Shown piece after piece: positions 25,772-34,235 of a stretch of 64,000 bases of DNA (position 1 is the first letter of the stretch; each line of letters opens with the position of its first letter). The notes under the pieces were generated by a model. The model saw only the letters and a list, made by a program, of their open reading frames with translations, ran no database searches and had not been told where the DNA came from. The DNA comes from UBA8514 sp034933685. Lineage in GTDB: Bacteria > Bacillota > Clostridia > Lachnospirales > Anaerotignaceae. The translations under genes were made by a program, and so were the position numbers. The stretch is taken from NCBI GenBank assembly GCA_034933685.1, contig JAYFNB010000001.1, positions 1 to 64,000 of the forward strand, read 5' to 3'.

Positions 25772-26573
25772 AAAAAATTCCTTCTTCCATAATTTCTTCA
25801 CTATGCAAAGTGTAAAGTGCATTTATAAGCTTAATTTTAAAATCTGCTGGGCCTTGGCAATCTTTTGCGGCTTTTTCACCGCAAATGTTTATGGCATAAA
25901 TAGCGCAGGCAGTTGCAAGAAAAGTGTCTTTTTCAACTGCGCAAAAAGCACCAATAACAGATGTTGTAATGCACCCAGCACCGCTGATAAATGTAAACAT
26001 GTCCGTTCCTCGGTTAATTTTAATAAGTTGTGTGCCATTTGTTATAACATCAACTTTGCCTGTAATTGCAACCACGTTATTCATACTGTGTGCAAAAGCC
26101 TTAATTGCATTGATATTTTCAATATCTACAGTTTCCTCTGAATCTATTACCTTATTTTTGCTTATTCCAAGACCAGTAAGAGTTTTAATTTCAGAGGCAT
26201 TGCCCTTAATTACAGAGGGTGCTACTTCATTAAAAAGCTGCTTGATTCCATTTTGCCTAAGAAGCGTTGCGCCAATTCCAACGGGGTCTACAATTACAGG
26301 AATTTTAACCTTGTTGGCAGTTTTGCCAGACAGTGTAACTGTATCAAACCTTGAAGAATCTGGCGTACCAAGGTTAAGAACAAGGGCATTGGAAAGAGCA
26401 GTTATTTCAGCAACTTCGTCTTTATTATACGCCATAACAGGAGATGCGCCAAGGGCGGTTGTTATATTTGCACAATCATTTATGGTTACAAAGTTTGTTA
26501 TGTGGTGCACAATAGGTTTTGATAAACGTATGCGTTTAAGTATACAACTAAGTTTTGCAGAAAAATCAGTCAT
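25764..26573 (-). CDS. thiM: Hydroxyethylthiazole kinase
   Basis: 269-residue kinase that phosphorylates the thiazole moiety during thiamine salvage. The sequence starts with the substrate region PIVHHITNFVTINDCANITT and shows the ribokinase-like ATP site with VDPVGIGATLLR and the catalytic Cys/Gly loop SGAGCITTSVIGAF. It overlaps thiD upstream by 8 bp and thiE downstream, consistent with one operon under the TPP riboswitch. Confidence 0.92.
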   Translation of the reverse strand: MTDFSAKLSCILKRIRLSKPIVHHITNFVTINDCANITTALGASPVMAYNKDEVAEITALSNALVLNLGTPDSSRFDTVTLSGKTANKVKIPVIVDPVGIGATLLRQNGIKQLFNEVAPSVIKGNASEIKTLTGLGISKNKVIDSEETVDIENINAIKAFAHSMNNVVAITGKVDVITNGTQLIKINRGTDMFTFISGAGCITTSVIGAFCAVEKDTFLATACAIYAINICGEKAAKDCQGPADFKIKLINALYTLHSEEIMEEGIFFE

Positions 26574-27372
26574 TTATCATCCCGGCCTTTTTGTAAAGTG
26601 AATAAAAATGGTGGGTTGGCCCTACACCTTTCCCGATTGAAAATGAGTGCTCTATTGCCGTGGAAATATATTCCTTTGCATTTTTTATGGAATCTTCTAC
26701 ACTAAGACCGTTGGCAAGGTTAGATGCAATGGCTGATGAAATGGTACACCCTGTGCCATGAGTATTTTTAGTGTTAAAGCGTTTGCCGTTAATTATTATC
26801 ATTTCTTTGCCATCAAATAGGATGTCGGTTGCATCGTTTTCTAAATGCCCACCTTTTACAAACACATTTTTTGCACCCATTTTGTGTATTTTTATTGCCG
26901 CCTCTTTCATATCTTCAATTGAGTTTATTTTTATGCCTGTAATAACCTCTGCTTCTGGAAGGTTTGGGGTAAGCACAGTTGCAAGTGGAATAAGGCGATT
27001 AATTAATGCGTCTTTTGCTTGAGGTTGAAGAAGGTCAAAGCCGCTTTTAGAAATCATAACAGGGTCAATAACTATATTTTTTGGCTTGTACTCCTCAAGT
27101 TTATTGGCAATGGCATTAATTGTTTCAATTTGGCTTACCATTCCTACCTTAACTGCGGCAACTTCAATATCTGTAAAAATTGCATCAATTTGTGCGGAAA
27201 TAATTTCTGGTGTGATATCCTGACAGCCAAAAACTCCTTGGGTGTTTTGAACGGTAACGGCTGTAATTACACTCATTCCGTAAGTGCCATGGGCGGAAAA
27301 GGTTTTAAGGTCTGCTTGAATTCCGGCACCGCCGCAGGTATCACTTCCTGCAATAGTTAGTACGTTTTTCAT
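26566..27372 (-). CDS. thiD: HMP/HMP-phosphate kinase
   Basis: 268-residue bifunctional kinase that makes HMP-diphosphate. It has the family start LTIAGSDTCGGAGIQADLKTF, the AVKVGMV segment, VIDPVMISKSG and the catalytic region NTHGTGCTISSAIA. With thiM, thiE and thiW but without thiC or thiG in the window, the operon looks like salvage from imported precursors. Confidence 0.92.
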   Translation of the reverse strand: MKNVLTIAGSDTCGGAGIQADLKTFSAHGTYGMSVITAVTVQNTQGVFGCQDITPEIISAQIDAIFTDIEVAAVKVGMVSQIETINAIANKLEEYKPKNIVIDPVMISKSGFDLLQPQAKDALINRLIPLATVLTPNLPEAEVITGIKINSIEDMKEAAIKIHKMGAKNVFVKGGHLENDATDILFDGKEMIIINGKRFNTKNTHGTGCTISSAIASNLANGLSVEDSIKNAKEYISTAIEHSFSIGKGVGPTHHFYSLYKKAGMIND

Positions 27373-27393
27373 AATTGCTATTCATTCCCTTCA

Positions 27394-27882
27394 CTATTCT
27401 ATTTTTTTGCCAAGCTTTAAAACCTCACTGGATTTTAAAATTAAATAAGCAGCAACTGCACCACCAAAACTGCTTAAAAAGAACGGAAATACATATAGCA
27501 ATGCGCCTGAGCTTTTGCCCATTAAAAGATTGGCAATAGGCACGGAAATAAGTGCGCCCAAAATGCCTGTTCCAAATACTTCTCCAACGGCAGCACCTAA
27601 CTTGCTTTTTGTGTGCTTATAAATCATTGCTGAAACAAAAGCGCCAACCATACTTCCTGGGAAAGCAAGCAGCGTGCCTGTTCCCAAAAGGTTTCGCCCT
27701 AGGGCAATGCAAAATGCGGTAAGAACTGCGTAGGCGGGGCCTAAAAGCACAGCGGTAATTACGTTAATTGCGTGCTGAACAGGCATACATTTTGCGGCAC
27801 CAACAGGAATATATATTACAGTTCCTGTTAGAATGCCAATTGCCACAAACATGGCGGAAATAGTGAGTTTTTTTGTTTTCAT
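27394..27882 (-). CDS. thiW: ThiW, ECF S-component for a thiazole precursor
   Basis: 162-residue membrane protein with about five helices and the ThiW pattern MPVQHAINVITAVLLGP followed by GRNLLGTGTLLAFPGSMVGA. It is the substrate-binding subunit of an energy-coupling-factor importer thought to carry the hydroxyethylthiazole precursor. The shared EcfA/EcfT module is not nearby, as is usual. ATG at 27882 is chosen for AAGAGG 6-7 nt upstream; the ATG at 27900 has no ribosome site. It is first after the TPP riboswitch. Confidence 0.88.
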   Translation of the reverse strand: MKTKKLTISAMFVAIGILTGTVIYIPVGAAKCMPVQHAINVITAVLLGPAYAVLTAFCIALGRNLLGTGTLLAFPGSMVGAFVSAMIYKHTKSKLGAAVGEVFGTGILGALISVPIANLLMGKSSGALLYVFPFFLSSFGGAVAAYLILKSSEVLKLGKKIE

Positions 27883-27928
27883 ATAAAGACCTCTTTTCAT
27901 TTATTTGTGCAGAGGCGGTTTATTGATA

Positions 27929-27960
27929 CAAAAAAACACAGCTAAAAATTGTCGCTGTGC
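27929..27960 (-). terminator. TPP riboswitch expression platform (terminator)
   Basis: On the minus strand CACAGC, an 11-nt loop, GCTGTG then seven T. It lies just 3' of the TPP aptamer and before thiW, so ligand binding should end transcription early. Confidence 0.8.
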
Positions 27961-27966
27961 CATAAT

Positions 27967-28050
27967 TTTGCTTCCCTACGACGGTATTAACCGTATCAGG
28001 TAAAAAAGAGTTGAAAAGCTTCTCTCAGCCGTAAAACGGCACCCCTAGCA
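27967..28050 (-). promoter_or_regulatory. TPP riboswitch (THI element)
   Basis: The minus-strand leader has all conserved parts of the TPP aptamer: GGGGTGC, GGCTGAGA, ACCTGATACGGTTAATACCG and GTAGGGAAGC. The downstream terminator and the thiW-thiD-thiM-thiE operon confirm it. Confidence 0.95.
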
Positions 28051-28069
28051 CATGTTTTAAGTTCTAATA

Positions 28070-28098
28070 AGTTTACCACCAATAAAAATAAAAATCAA
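28070..28098 (-). promoter_or_regulatory. Promoter of the thiamine operon
   Basis: On the minus strand TTGATT (28098-28093), 17 bp, TAAACT (28075-28070), starting RNA shortly before the TPP aptamer. The remaining gap to uppP (28099-28292) shows no other feature. Confidence 0.6.
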
Positions 28099-28292
28099 TT
28101 GCATTATAATAATTTTTGTAAAAACATTTTTTGCATGGGTCTGCTTTTTCTTAATATTATATTAAAATATAAATGTTGGCATTGAAGCTTTAGAAATATT
28201 CATATACAATAAATTAGTTAAAGTTGTGTGCAAGAGCAAAAATGCAGGCACAAACTTATTTTTATTTGAAATTATTTTAGGAGGAAAAATTA

Positions 28293-29114
28293 ATGACAGA
28301 ATTTTTTAAAGCAGTGCTTTTTGGCATAGTGGAGGGAATAACAGAATGGCTGCCCATAAGCAGTACGGGGCATTTGATTTTATTAGATGAGTTTGTGAAA
28401 TTGAATGTAAGTGCAAGTTTTTTGGAGATGTTTCAGGTTGTGATTCAGCTCGGTGCAATACTTGCTGTTGTGGTTCTATATTGGAACAAACTGTGGCCTT
28501 TTATAAGAAAAAATGGACAGATTAAAATTAAGCAGAGTACATTTTTTATGTGGTGTAAAATAGTTGTGGCTTGTATCCCTGCCGCAGTTGTTGGTTTGCT
28601 GTTTGACGACAAAATAAATGAATTGTTCTACAACTACAAAACCGTTGCCATTGCTCTTATTGTTTTTGGTATTATGTTTATAGTGATAGAAAACAAAAAC
28701 AAGCATACAAAACCGCACATAAATAGTATAAATGAAATTACATTTAACACGGCTATTATTATTGGATTTTTTCAGCTTATAGCGGCAGTTTTTCCAGGAA
28801 CCTCACGTTCTGGGGCTACCATTGTTGGCGCATTGCTAATTGGAGTATCTCGTGTTGTTGCGGCTGAATTTACATTCTTTTTGGCAGTGCCAGTTATGTT
28901 TGGAGCTAGCTTAATTAAAATTTTAAAATTTGGCACAGCGTTTACTGGTGCAGAGGCTATGATTTTGATAACAGGAATGGTTGTTGCATTTATTGTATCT
29001 GTTTTGGCAATTAAATTTTTAATGGGATATATTAAAAAGCATGATTTTAAAGTGTTTGGATGGTATAGAATAGTACTTGGGTTACTAGTACTTGGTTATT
29101 TTATTCTGATATAG
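28293..29114 (+). CDS. uppP: Undecaprenyl-diphosphatase
   Basis: 273-residue membrane phosphatase (BacA type) that recycles undecaprenyl pyrophosphate for wall synthesis and gives bacitracin tolerance. The two active-site segments are EGITEWLPISSTGH (about 14-27) and FPGTSRSGATIVGALLIG (about 168-185), with about eight helices. TTAGGAGG precedes the ATG and a terminator follows. Confidence 0.93.
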   Translation: MTEFFKAVLFGIVEGITEWLPISSTGHLILLDEFVKLNVSASFLEMFQVVIQLGAILAVVVLYWNKLWPFIRKNGQIKIKQSTFFMWCKIVVACIPAAVVGLLFDDKINELFYNYKTVAIALIVFGIMFIVIENKNKHTKPHINSINEITFNTAIIIGFFQLIAAVFPGTSRSGATIVGALLIGVSRVVAAEFTFFLAVPVMFGASLIKILKFGTAFTGAEAMILITGMVVAFIVSVLAIKFLMGYIKKHDFKVFGWYRIVLGLLVLGYFILI

Positions 29115-29120
29115 AGGTGG

Positions 29121-29159
29121 AGCCGTAGGAGAAAATTATCTTACGGCTTTAATTTTTTA
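29121..29159 (+). terminator. Rho-independent terminator
   Basis: AGCCGTA/TACGGCT stem after uppP, with inner pairing GAGA/TATC weak, followed by TTTAATTTTTT. Confidence 0.75.
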
Positions 29160-29212
29160 TTGACAATTAATAGTTCGCATAGTAATATAAATATATGAGC
29201 AGGCATTCATGT
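29160..29212 (+). promoter_or_regulatory. Promoter and probable operator of the ArsR gene
   Basis: TTGACA (29160-29165), 17 bp, TAATAT (29183-29188). ATATATGAGCAGGCATTCAT (29191-29210) follows at the expected start and partly matches the TGAACA-n-TTCA half-sites of the ArsR/SmtB operator class, also seen perfectly before the ATPase gene. Confidence 0.6.
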
Positions 29213-29231
29213 GATGAAAGGAAGTGCTTCC

Positions 29232-29582
29232 ATGGAGGTTAAAGATTTTATTGTTTTCCAAAATGCCATGCAAGGAATTGATGACAATTTAAAAGAAGAG
29301 TTTATATATGATGTGGCAGATTTTTTTAAAGTGTTTGGTGATTCTACGAGAATAAAACTTTTACATTTGCTGTTGGAATGTGAAATGTGTGTAGGAGATA
29401 TTGCGGATAGACTAGACATGACACAGTCTGCGGTTTCGCACCAGCTTAGGGTATTAAGACAGAATGATTTAGTAAAGTATCGTAAGGAAGGGAAAACGGT
29501 TTATTATTCTTTGGATGACAGCCATGTTGAAAATGTGCTTAGGCAGGGAATTGAACATATAAAACATAAAAAAGGGTATTAA
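29232..29582 (+). CDS. ArsR/SmtB-family metal-sensing repressor
   Basis: 116-residue repressor with the winged helix containing FGDSTRIKLLHLLL, ADRLDMTQSAVSHQLRVLRQ and the wing VKYRKEGKTVYYSLDD. The C-terminal helix reads DSHVENVLRQGIEHIKH, the exact D-x-H-x10-H-x2-H of the alpha-5 zinc site in SmtB and CzrA. The CEMCVGD segment is at the place of the alpha-3 site in CadC. It should release the operators before itself and the P-type ATPase when zinc or a related metal rises. ATG at 29232 has AAAGGAAG upstream. Confidence 0.88.
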   Translation: MEVKDFIVFQNAMQGIDDNLKEEFIYDVADFFKVFGDSTRIKLLHLLLECEMCVGDIADRLDMTQSAVSHQLRVLRQNDLVKYRKEGKTVYYSLDDSHVENVLRQGIEHIKHKKGY

Positions 29583-29623
29583 AAACTACTATTGTTTATT
29601 AATACCTATAGTTTTGCAGTATA

Positions 29624-29641
29624 TATGAACAATTGTTCATA
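29624..29641 (+). promoter_or_regulatory. ArsR-type operator before the metal ATPase gene
   Basis: TATGAACAATTGTTCATA is a perfect 18-bp palindrome with TGAACA half-sites, 30 bp before the ATPase start. It matches the operator style of SmtB/CzrA/CadC repressors. Confidence 0.75.
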
Positions 29642-29670
29642 GGAACAGACATTAAAATGAGGTGAAGAAT

Positions 29671-31887
29671 ATGGAAAAAATGATTATAGCATTAAATGGT
29701 CTTACATGCTCTAACTGCGGCGGAAAAATTGAGCGCGATGCGCAAAGGCTGAATGGAGTTAAAAGTGCAAACTTAAATTTGATGAAACAAGAACTTGAAG
29801 TTGAGGTAGAAGGTGAAGATTTAAGGGAAAAAATATTTGAAGATGTGAAGAAAATTTCCAATAAGTACGAACCAGATGTAAAAGTAGGTATTAAAGAAAA
29901 GAATAACCGTTTGAATAAAGACCACCATCACGAAGATGGTGAACACTGCCATTGTGGAGAAGACCATCACCATGGAGGGGAGGAACACTGCAATTGTGGA
30001 GAAGACCACAACCATGAAGATGAGGTACACCACCATGGCGAAGGATCAAATTTAAAAAATACAATCATTAGGTTTGCAATTGGCATTGCATTGTTTATTG
30101 CTGCAGAGGTTATAAAAGAACCACAATGGTTGAATACTGGGCTTTTTATGGGTGCTTACTTCGTTTTTGGTGGAGATGTACTTTTGCGTGCAATAAAAAA
30201 CATTTCTAAAGGGCAGATTTTTGATGAGAATTTTTTGATGTCGATATCTACTGTAGGGGCTATTGCAATAGGTGAAATGCCGGAGGCTGTATTTGTAATG
30301 TTGTTTTATCAAGTGGGCGAAACTTTTCAGGATTTGGCAGTGGAAAAAAGCAGAAAGTCAATACGTAGCCTCATGGACATAAGACCTGACCATGCAAACC
30401 TAATTGTTGGTGAAAAAATAGTGGAAACTAAACCAGAGGAGATATCTGTAGGCGACATTATTGTGGTTAAACCAGGCGAAAGAGTTCCGCTTGACGGCGT
30501 TGTAGTTGAAGGTGAAAGTGCAATGGATACATCAGCATTGACAGGTGAAAGTGTGCCAAGAAAGGTGCGTTTAAACAGCGAGGTATTAAGCGGAAGTATT
30601 AATACCAGCGGAATGCTGAAAATACGTGTAACACAGGTTTTTGCTAATTCTACAGTGGTAAAAATACTGGAGCTTACGGAAAATGCGGCAGCAAAAAAGA
30701 CAAAGACAGAACAATTTATAACAAAGTTTGCCAGAGTTTATACTCCTGCTGTTGTAATTGGTGCAGTTGCACTGGCGTTTGTGCCGCCGATATTTATAGC
30801 TAATGCGGATTTAAAGATGTGGATAGGAAGGGCACTTATTTTCCTTGTCGTTTCATGCCCATGTGCCTTGGTGCTTTCAGTTCCGCTGGGATTTTTCTCT
30901 GGAATAGGAGAAGCCTCTAAAAACGGAATACTAGTTAAGGGAAGTAACTATTTACAAGCATTGTGCCAAATTGATACAGTTGTTATGGACAAAACAGGAA
31001 CAATAACAGAGGGTGTTTTCGAAGTTACGGAAATCAGGACCAACGATTTTGACGAAAATGAATTGCTTAAGTTTGGGGCATATGCTGAGAAAATGTCTAA
31101 CCACCCAATTGCAAAAAGTATTGTAATGAAATATGAAATAGATAATCCTATCGATGCAGGGGAAATAAGCGATTACGAAGAAATTGGCGGCTACGGAGTA
31201 TCTGCTGTTGTAGATGGCAAAAAAATATTTGCAGGCAATTTACGTCTTATGCAAAGAGAAAACATTGCTTGTGATGAATATAACGGTATTGGCAGTGTCG
31301 TTTATTTAGGAGCAGATGGGGAATATTTAGGGCGAATTGTGGTAAGTGACAGAATTAAGGAAGACAGCAAAAAAGCAATTAAAGAGCTTAAGTTAATTGG
31401 TATTAAAAATACAGTTATATTAACTGGTGACAGCAAAAAAAATGCCGATATGGTGTGTTCATTAGTTGGTGCTGACACAGTTTACAGTCAACTTTTACCG
31501 GGTGACAAGGTGGGCAAGATAGAAGAATTATATTCTGCAAACAGTGGAAGCAAGATATTGTTTGTGGGTGATGGAATAAACGATGCACCTGCCCTTAGCC
31601 GTGTTGAGGTGGGAATAGCAATGGGCGGAGTTGGCAGTGATGCGGCAATTGAAGCGGCAGACGTGGTTATTATGAATGATAACCTTACAAAGATTGCAGA
31701 TGCAATAAAAATAGCACGAAATACAAATACTATTGTTATGCAGAACATTGTGTTTGCCCTTGGGGTAAAAGCAATAGTGCTTGCATTGGGTGCAATGGGC
31801 ATCGCGACCATGTGGATGGCTGTATTTGCTGATGTTGGAGTGGCGCTAATAGCAATCCTTAACTCAATGCGAAAAAAACTTAAATAA
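29671..31887 (+). CDS. Heavy-metal P1B-type ATPase (ZntA/CadA-like exporter)
   Basis: 738-residue metal exporter. The N-terminal metal-binding domain (1-75) has GLTCSNCGGK with C13 and C16. A His/Cys-rich linker (about 88-125) repeats HCHCGEDHHH and HCNCGEDHNH. Then come the membrane helices with SCPCAL (C396-P-C398), the phosphorylation site DKTGT (D440), and GDGINDAP (from G633). The CPC motif plus C-terminal helix pattern fit Zn2+/Cd2+/Pb2+ export. It pairs with the ArsR repressor and has an operator upstream. ATG at 29671 has GAGGTG upstream. Confidence 0.92.
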   Translation: MEKMIIALNGLTCSNCGGKIERDAQRLNGVKSANLNLMKQELEVEVEGEDLREKIFEDVKKISNKYEPDVKVGIKEKNNRLNKDHHHEDGEHCHCGEDHHHGGEEHCNCGEDHNHEDEVHHHGEGSNLKNTIIRFAIGIALFIAAEVIKEPQWLNTGLFMGAYFVFGGDVLLRAIKNISKGQIFDENFLMSISTVGAIAIGEMPEAVFVMLFYQVGETFQDLAVEKSRKSIRSLMDIRPDHANLIVGEKIVETKPEEISVGDIIVVKPGERVPLDGVVVEGESAMDTSALTGESVPRKVRLNSEVLSGSINTSGMLKIRVTQVFANSTVVKILELTENAAAKKTKTEQFITKFARVYTPAVVIGAVALAFVPPIFIANADLKMWIGRALIFLVVSCPCALVLSVPLGFFSGIGEASKNGILVKGSNYLQALCQIDTVVMDKTGTITEGVFEVTEIRTNDFDENELLKFGAYAEKMSNHPIAKSIVMKYEIDNPIDAGEISDYEEIGGYGVSAVVDGKKIFAGNLRLMQRENIACDEYNGIGSVVYLGADGEYLGRIVVSDRIKEDSKKAIKELKLIGIKNTVILTGDSKKNADMVCSLVGADTVYSQLLPGDKVGKIEELYSANSGSKILFVGDGINDAPALSRVEVGIAMGGVGSDAAIEAADVVIMNDNLTKIADAIKIARNTNTIVMQNIVFALGVKAIVLALGAMGIATMWMAVFADVGVALIAILNSMRKKLK

Positions 31888-32071
31888 CATGTAAAAATCT
31901 TATATTAGTACAAATTTCGAGAAAACCATTGTATTTCCTTAGAGTAAATGCTAAACTACATCTTAAAACCAGTTAAATTCATTAAACGGGATGGTATAAT
32001 GAATTTTGGAACTATTGAAACTTAATTTAAGTGCATAATGAATTGACGATTTTAAAAGGTGGGGTAGCAAG

Positions 32072-33103
32072 TTGGCAAAAGAGAAAATGGAAAAATTAAA
32101 GAAACCCAAAATGCCGAAGATAAAAAAGGAGAGAAAGCCTAAGGTAAAAAAGCCTAAGGTAAAAAAACCTAAGGTGAAAAAACCTAAAAAAGTTAAAGAG
32201 AAAAAGCTCAAAAAAGAAAAGAAACCAATGACTAAAAAGAAATTAGTATTAGTTATTTTGCTTTTTCTTGTTTTAGCAGGTTCAGCCGCGGCAGGCTATT
32301 ATTTTATGTTTAATAAACAAGCTCCTGTGGAAGAAGAGAGGCGAGAACCGCCAAGGTATGATTATTTCTCCTTGGATGATGACCAGATTGATTCAATTAC
32401 AAAAACAGTTGGATACAGGGCAATTGCTGATGCCTACGGTAAGGACATTGTTTTTGAACCTTGGTATGAAGATGCCGAAGAAGCAAAAAAAGCAGCAAAA
32501 AAAGCGGAAAAAGAAAAGGCAGAGGCAGAAAAGGCGGCAGCAGAGTCATCAGTGGAGACTGTTGAAGAAACGACAACTACTTATGTTTACAAGGATATTG
32601 AAACAGCCCCTGAAGATGTTAAAAAATATGTAACTCATCTTATTGATAATCTTGGGTTTAAGGAAGTGTACCCATTTTATATTGATAATCCCGCAGGTTA
32701 TATTACACTAAGCAAAGATTCGTCAACAAAGGGATATACAATACAGATTGATATTGACTATACAAAAGACAATTATACCATTATTTTGGAAAAAATTAAG
32801 AAGCCCAAAAGTGGCAAGGAAGGTACGGCTAAGCCTACAATAAGCAGGGAAACGGCGTTGGATATAATTAAGAAAACGCCAACCGAGGTTTTGGGTCTTA
32901 ACGAAAGCTTAGATAATTTAACGTTAATGGGTGACCCAGGGCACAGCACTGTGGACGGAATGGATTGTTACGGTATTCATGTATATAAAACTGTTAATGG
33001 CAACAGGTCTACAGTAATATTAGGAACATATTATGTTGCATCAGACCGTGAAACCATATACAAATATGATGTTATGACGGATACTTATACAAAACTAAGT
33101 TAG
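32072..33103 (+). CDS. Lysine-rich membrane-anchored hypothetical protein
   Basis: 343-residue protein I cannot assign. The first 57 residues are almost all Lys, Pro and Val, with KPKVK repeated three times (22-38), and should bind acidic partners such as RNA, DNA or lipid headgroups on the cytoplasmic side. One membrane helix (about 58-80) follows, then an extracytoplasmic part with a charged coiled-coil (about 133-165) and a compact beta-rich domain (about 180-343). Start is TTG behind AAAGGTGGGG. It is monocistronic with its own terminator. Confidence 0.7.
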   Translation: MAKEKMEKLKKPKMPKIKKERKPKVKKPKVKKPKVKKPKKVKEKKLKKEKKPMTKKKLVLVILLFLVLAGSAAAGYYFMFNKQAPVEEERREPPRYDYFSLDDDQIDSITKTVGYRAIADAYGKDIVFEPWYEDAEEAKKAAKKAEKEKAEAEKAAAESSVETVEETTTTYVYKDIETAPEDVKKYVTHLIDNLGFKEVYPFYIDNPAGYITLSKDSSTKGYTIQIDIDYTKDNYTIILEKIKKPKSGKEGTAKPTISRETALDIIKKTPTEVLGLNESLDNLTLMGDPGHSTVDGMDCYGIHVYKTVNGNRSTVILGTYYVASDRETIYKYDVMTDTYTKLS

Positions 33104-33108
33104 TTATG

Positions 33109-33153
33109 AAAAAGGAACACCGATTACGGATAGCCGTAAAGGTGTTCCTTTTT
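33109..33153. terminator. Terminator
   Basis: AAAAAGGAACACC/GGTGTTCCTTTTT, 13-bp stem with an inner TTACGG/CCGTAA pairing, between the Lys-rich protein gene and the convergent PHP gene. Confidence 0.85.
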
Positions 33154-33218
33154 GCTTACTATCAAATAATAAAAATTAAACAATAAAAATACTTTGAATG
33201 TAAGTATCGGCTTCTATG

Positions 33219-34028
33219 TTAAATATCAATTTTAACAAAGGAGGGTTTCTGATTTTGGAAAGTTGTTATGTAGTTAAAACCAGCAAGCTTAAGCATTTTA
33301 TAGGCTGTTTCAAAATCTCTGGTAATATCACTTGATACATGAGCATCACTGCCTATGGTTATAATTTCACCACCAAGCTGCTTATAACGCTTTACTAATG
33401 GAAGCTGTGGATGGGTATGCCCAAGCCCATAGCGAAAACCTGATGTGTTTATTTCTATACCTTTGCCTTTTTCGATAAGTGCTTTTAAAATTTCATCGGT
33501 AATAAAAGCAAATTCCTCGTAGCTCATGGTTTTATCTGCAAAATTTCCGTATCGGTTAATAAAATCAATATGACCATACACGCTAAAAATTGGGCAGTTT
33601 TTAATGTTTGCAAGTACATCATTAAAATAGCCAACATAAGCATTGTGTTTTGTTTTACCATCAAAAAATTCATTTGTACACAAGTCAAACTTATCCACAC
33701 AGTGAGTACTGCCAATAATAAAATCGTAATAGTTGGTGTTAACAAGGTTTTTTATCAGCGGATAAACGTGAGGCTGAATACCTATTTCTACTCCAATAAT
33801 TATTTTAATACAATTGATGTATTTTTCCCTCAAATAGTCAATTTGTGTGCGATAATCGGTGTAGTTAAACATAAAAGGGTAATTTAAATCGGGATAGTCA
33901 AAGTCTATATGGTCGGTAACGGCTATCTCTTTTAAACCAAGCTCTATGGCACGCTGTATGTTTTGCTCCATTGGTGTTGAACTGTCGGAGGAAAAGTTAG
34001 AATGGGTGTGGTAATCTGCAAAAAACAT
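33219..34028 (-). CDS. Histidinol-phosphatase, PHP family
   Basis: 269-residue PHP phosphoesterase of the HisJ/HisK group. Metal ligands appear in DYHTHSNFSSDS (HxH near 7-9), AVTDHID, GVEIG, GSTHCVD, VYGHIDF and GSDAHVSSD. HisJ dephosphorylates histidinol phosphate in histidine synthesis, but no other his gene is here, so an alternative phosphatase role remains possible. AAAGGAG precedes the ATG. Confidence 0.8.
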   Translation of the reverse strand: MFFADYHTHSNFSSDSSTPMEQNIQRAIELGLKEIAVTDHIDFDYPDLNYPFMFNYTDYRTQIDYLREKYINCIKIIIGVEIGIQPHVYPLIKNLVNTNYYDFIIGSTHCVDKFDLCTNEFFDGKTKHNAYVGYFNDVLANIKNCPIFSVYGHIDFINRYGNFADKTMSYEEFAFITDEILKALIEKGKGIEINTSGFRYGLGHTHPQLPLVKRYKQLGGEIITIGSDAHVSSDITRDFETAYKMLKLAGFNYITTFQNQKPSFVKIDI

Positions 34029-34235
34029 TAATAGTCATCTCCTTTAGGGCATTATAGCATATTGGTTTGAATAAAAATAGTGGATAGGCAAAGATATACA
34101 TAATGTGATTTCCTTCAGATTATTGGTAATTATTATAGAAAAATAAAATATACTGTTTATTTTATTAATGAAATAGTATAAACTAAAGTTGATAAAAGGT
34201 AAAACATCTTTAAAAATATTGTATGGAGGAATAGT

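Noticed and set aside
25924..26601. 225-codon plus-strand frame across thiM
   Set aside because: Antisense to thiM, with low-complexity Ser/Thr/Ile composition and no ribosome site.
29931..30045. Repeated CACCATCAC/GAAGAC motifs considered as a CRISPR-like or non-coding repeat
   Set aside because: They encode the His/Cys-rich linker in frame inside the metal ATPase and have no spacer structure.
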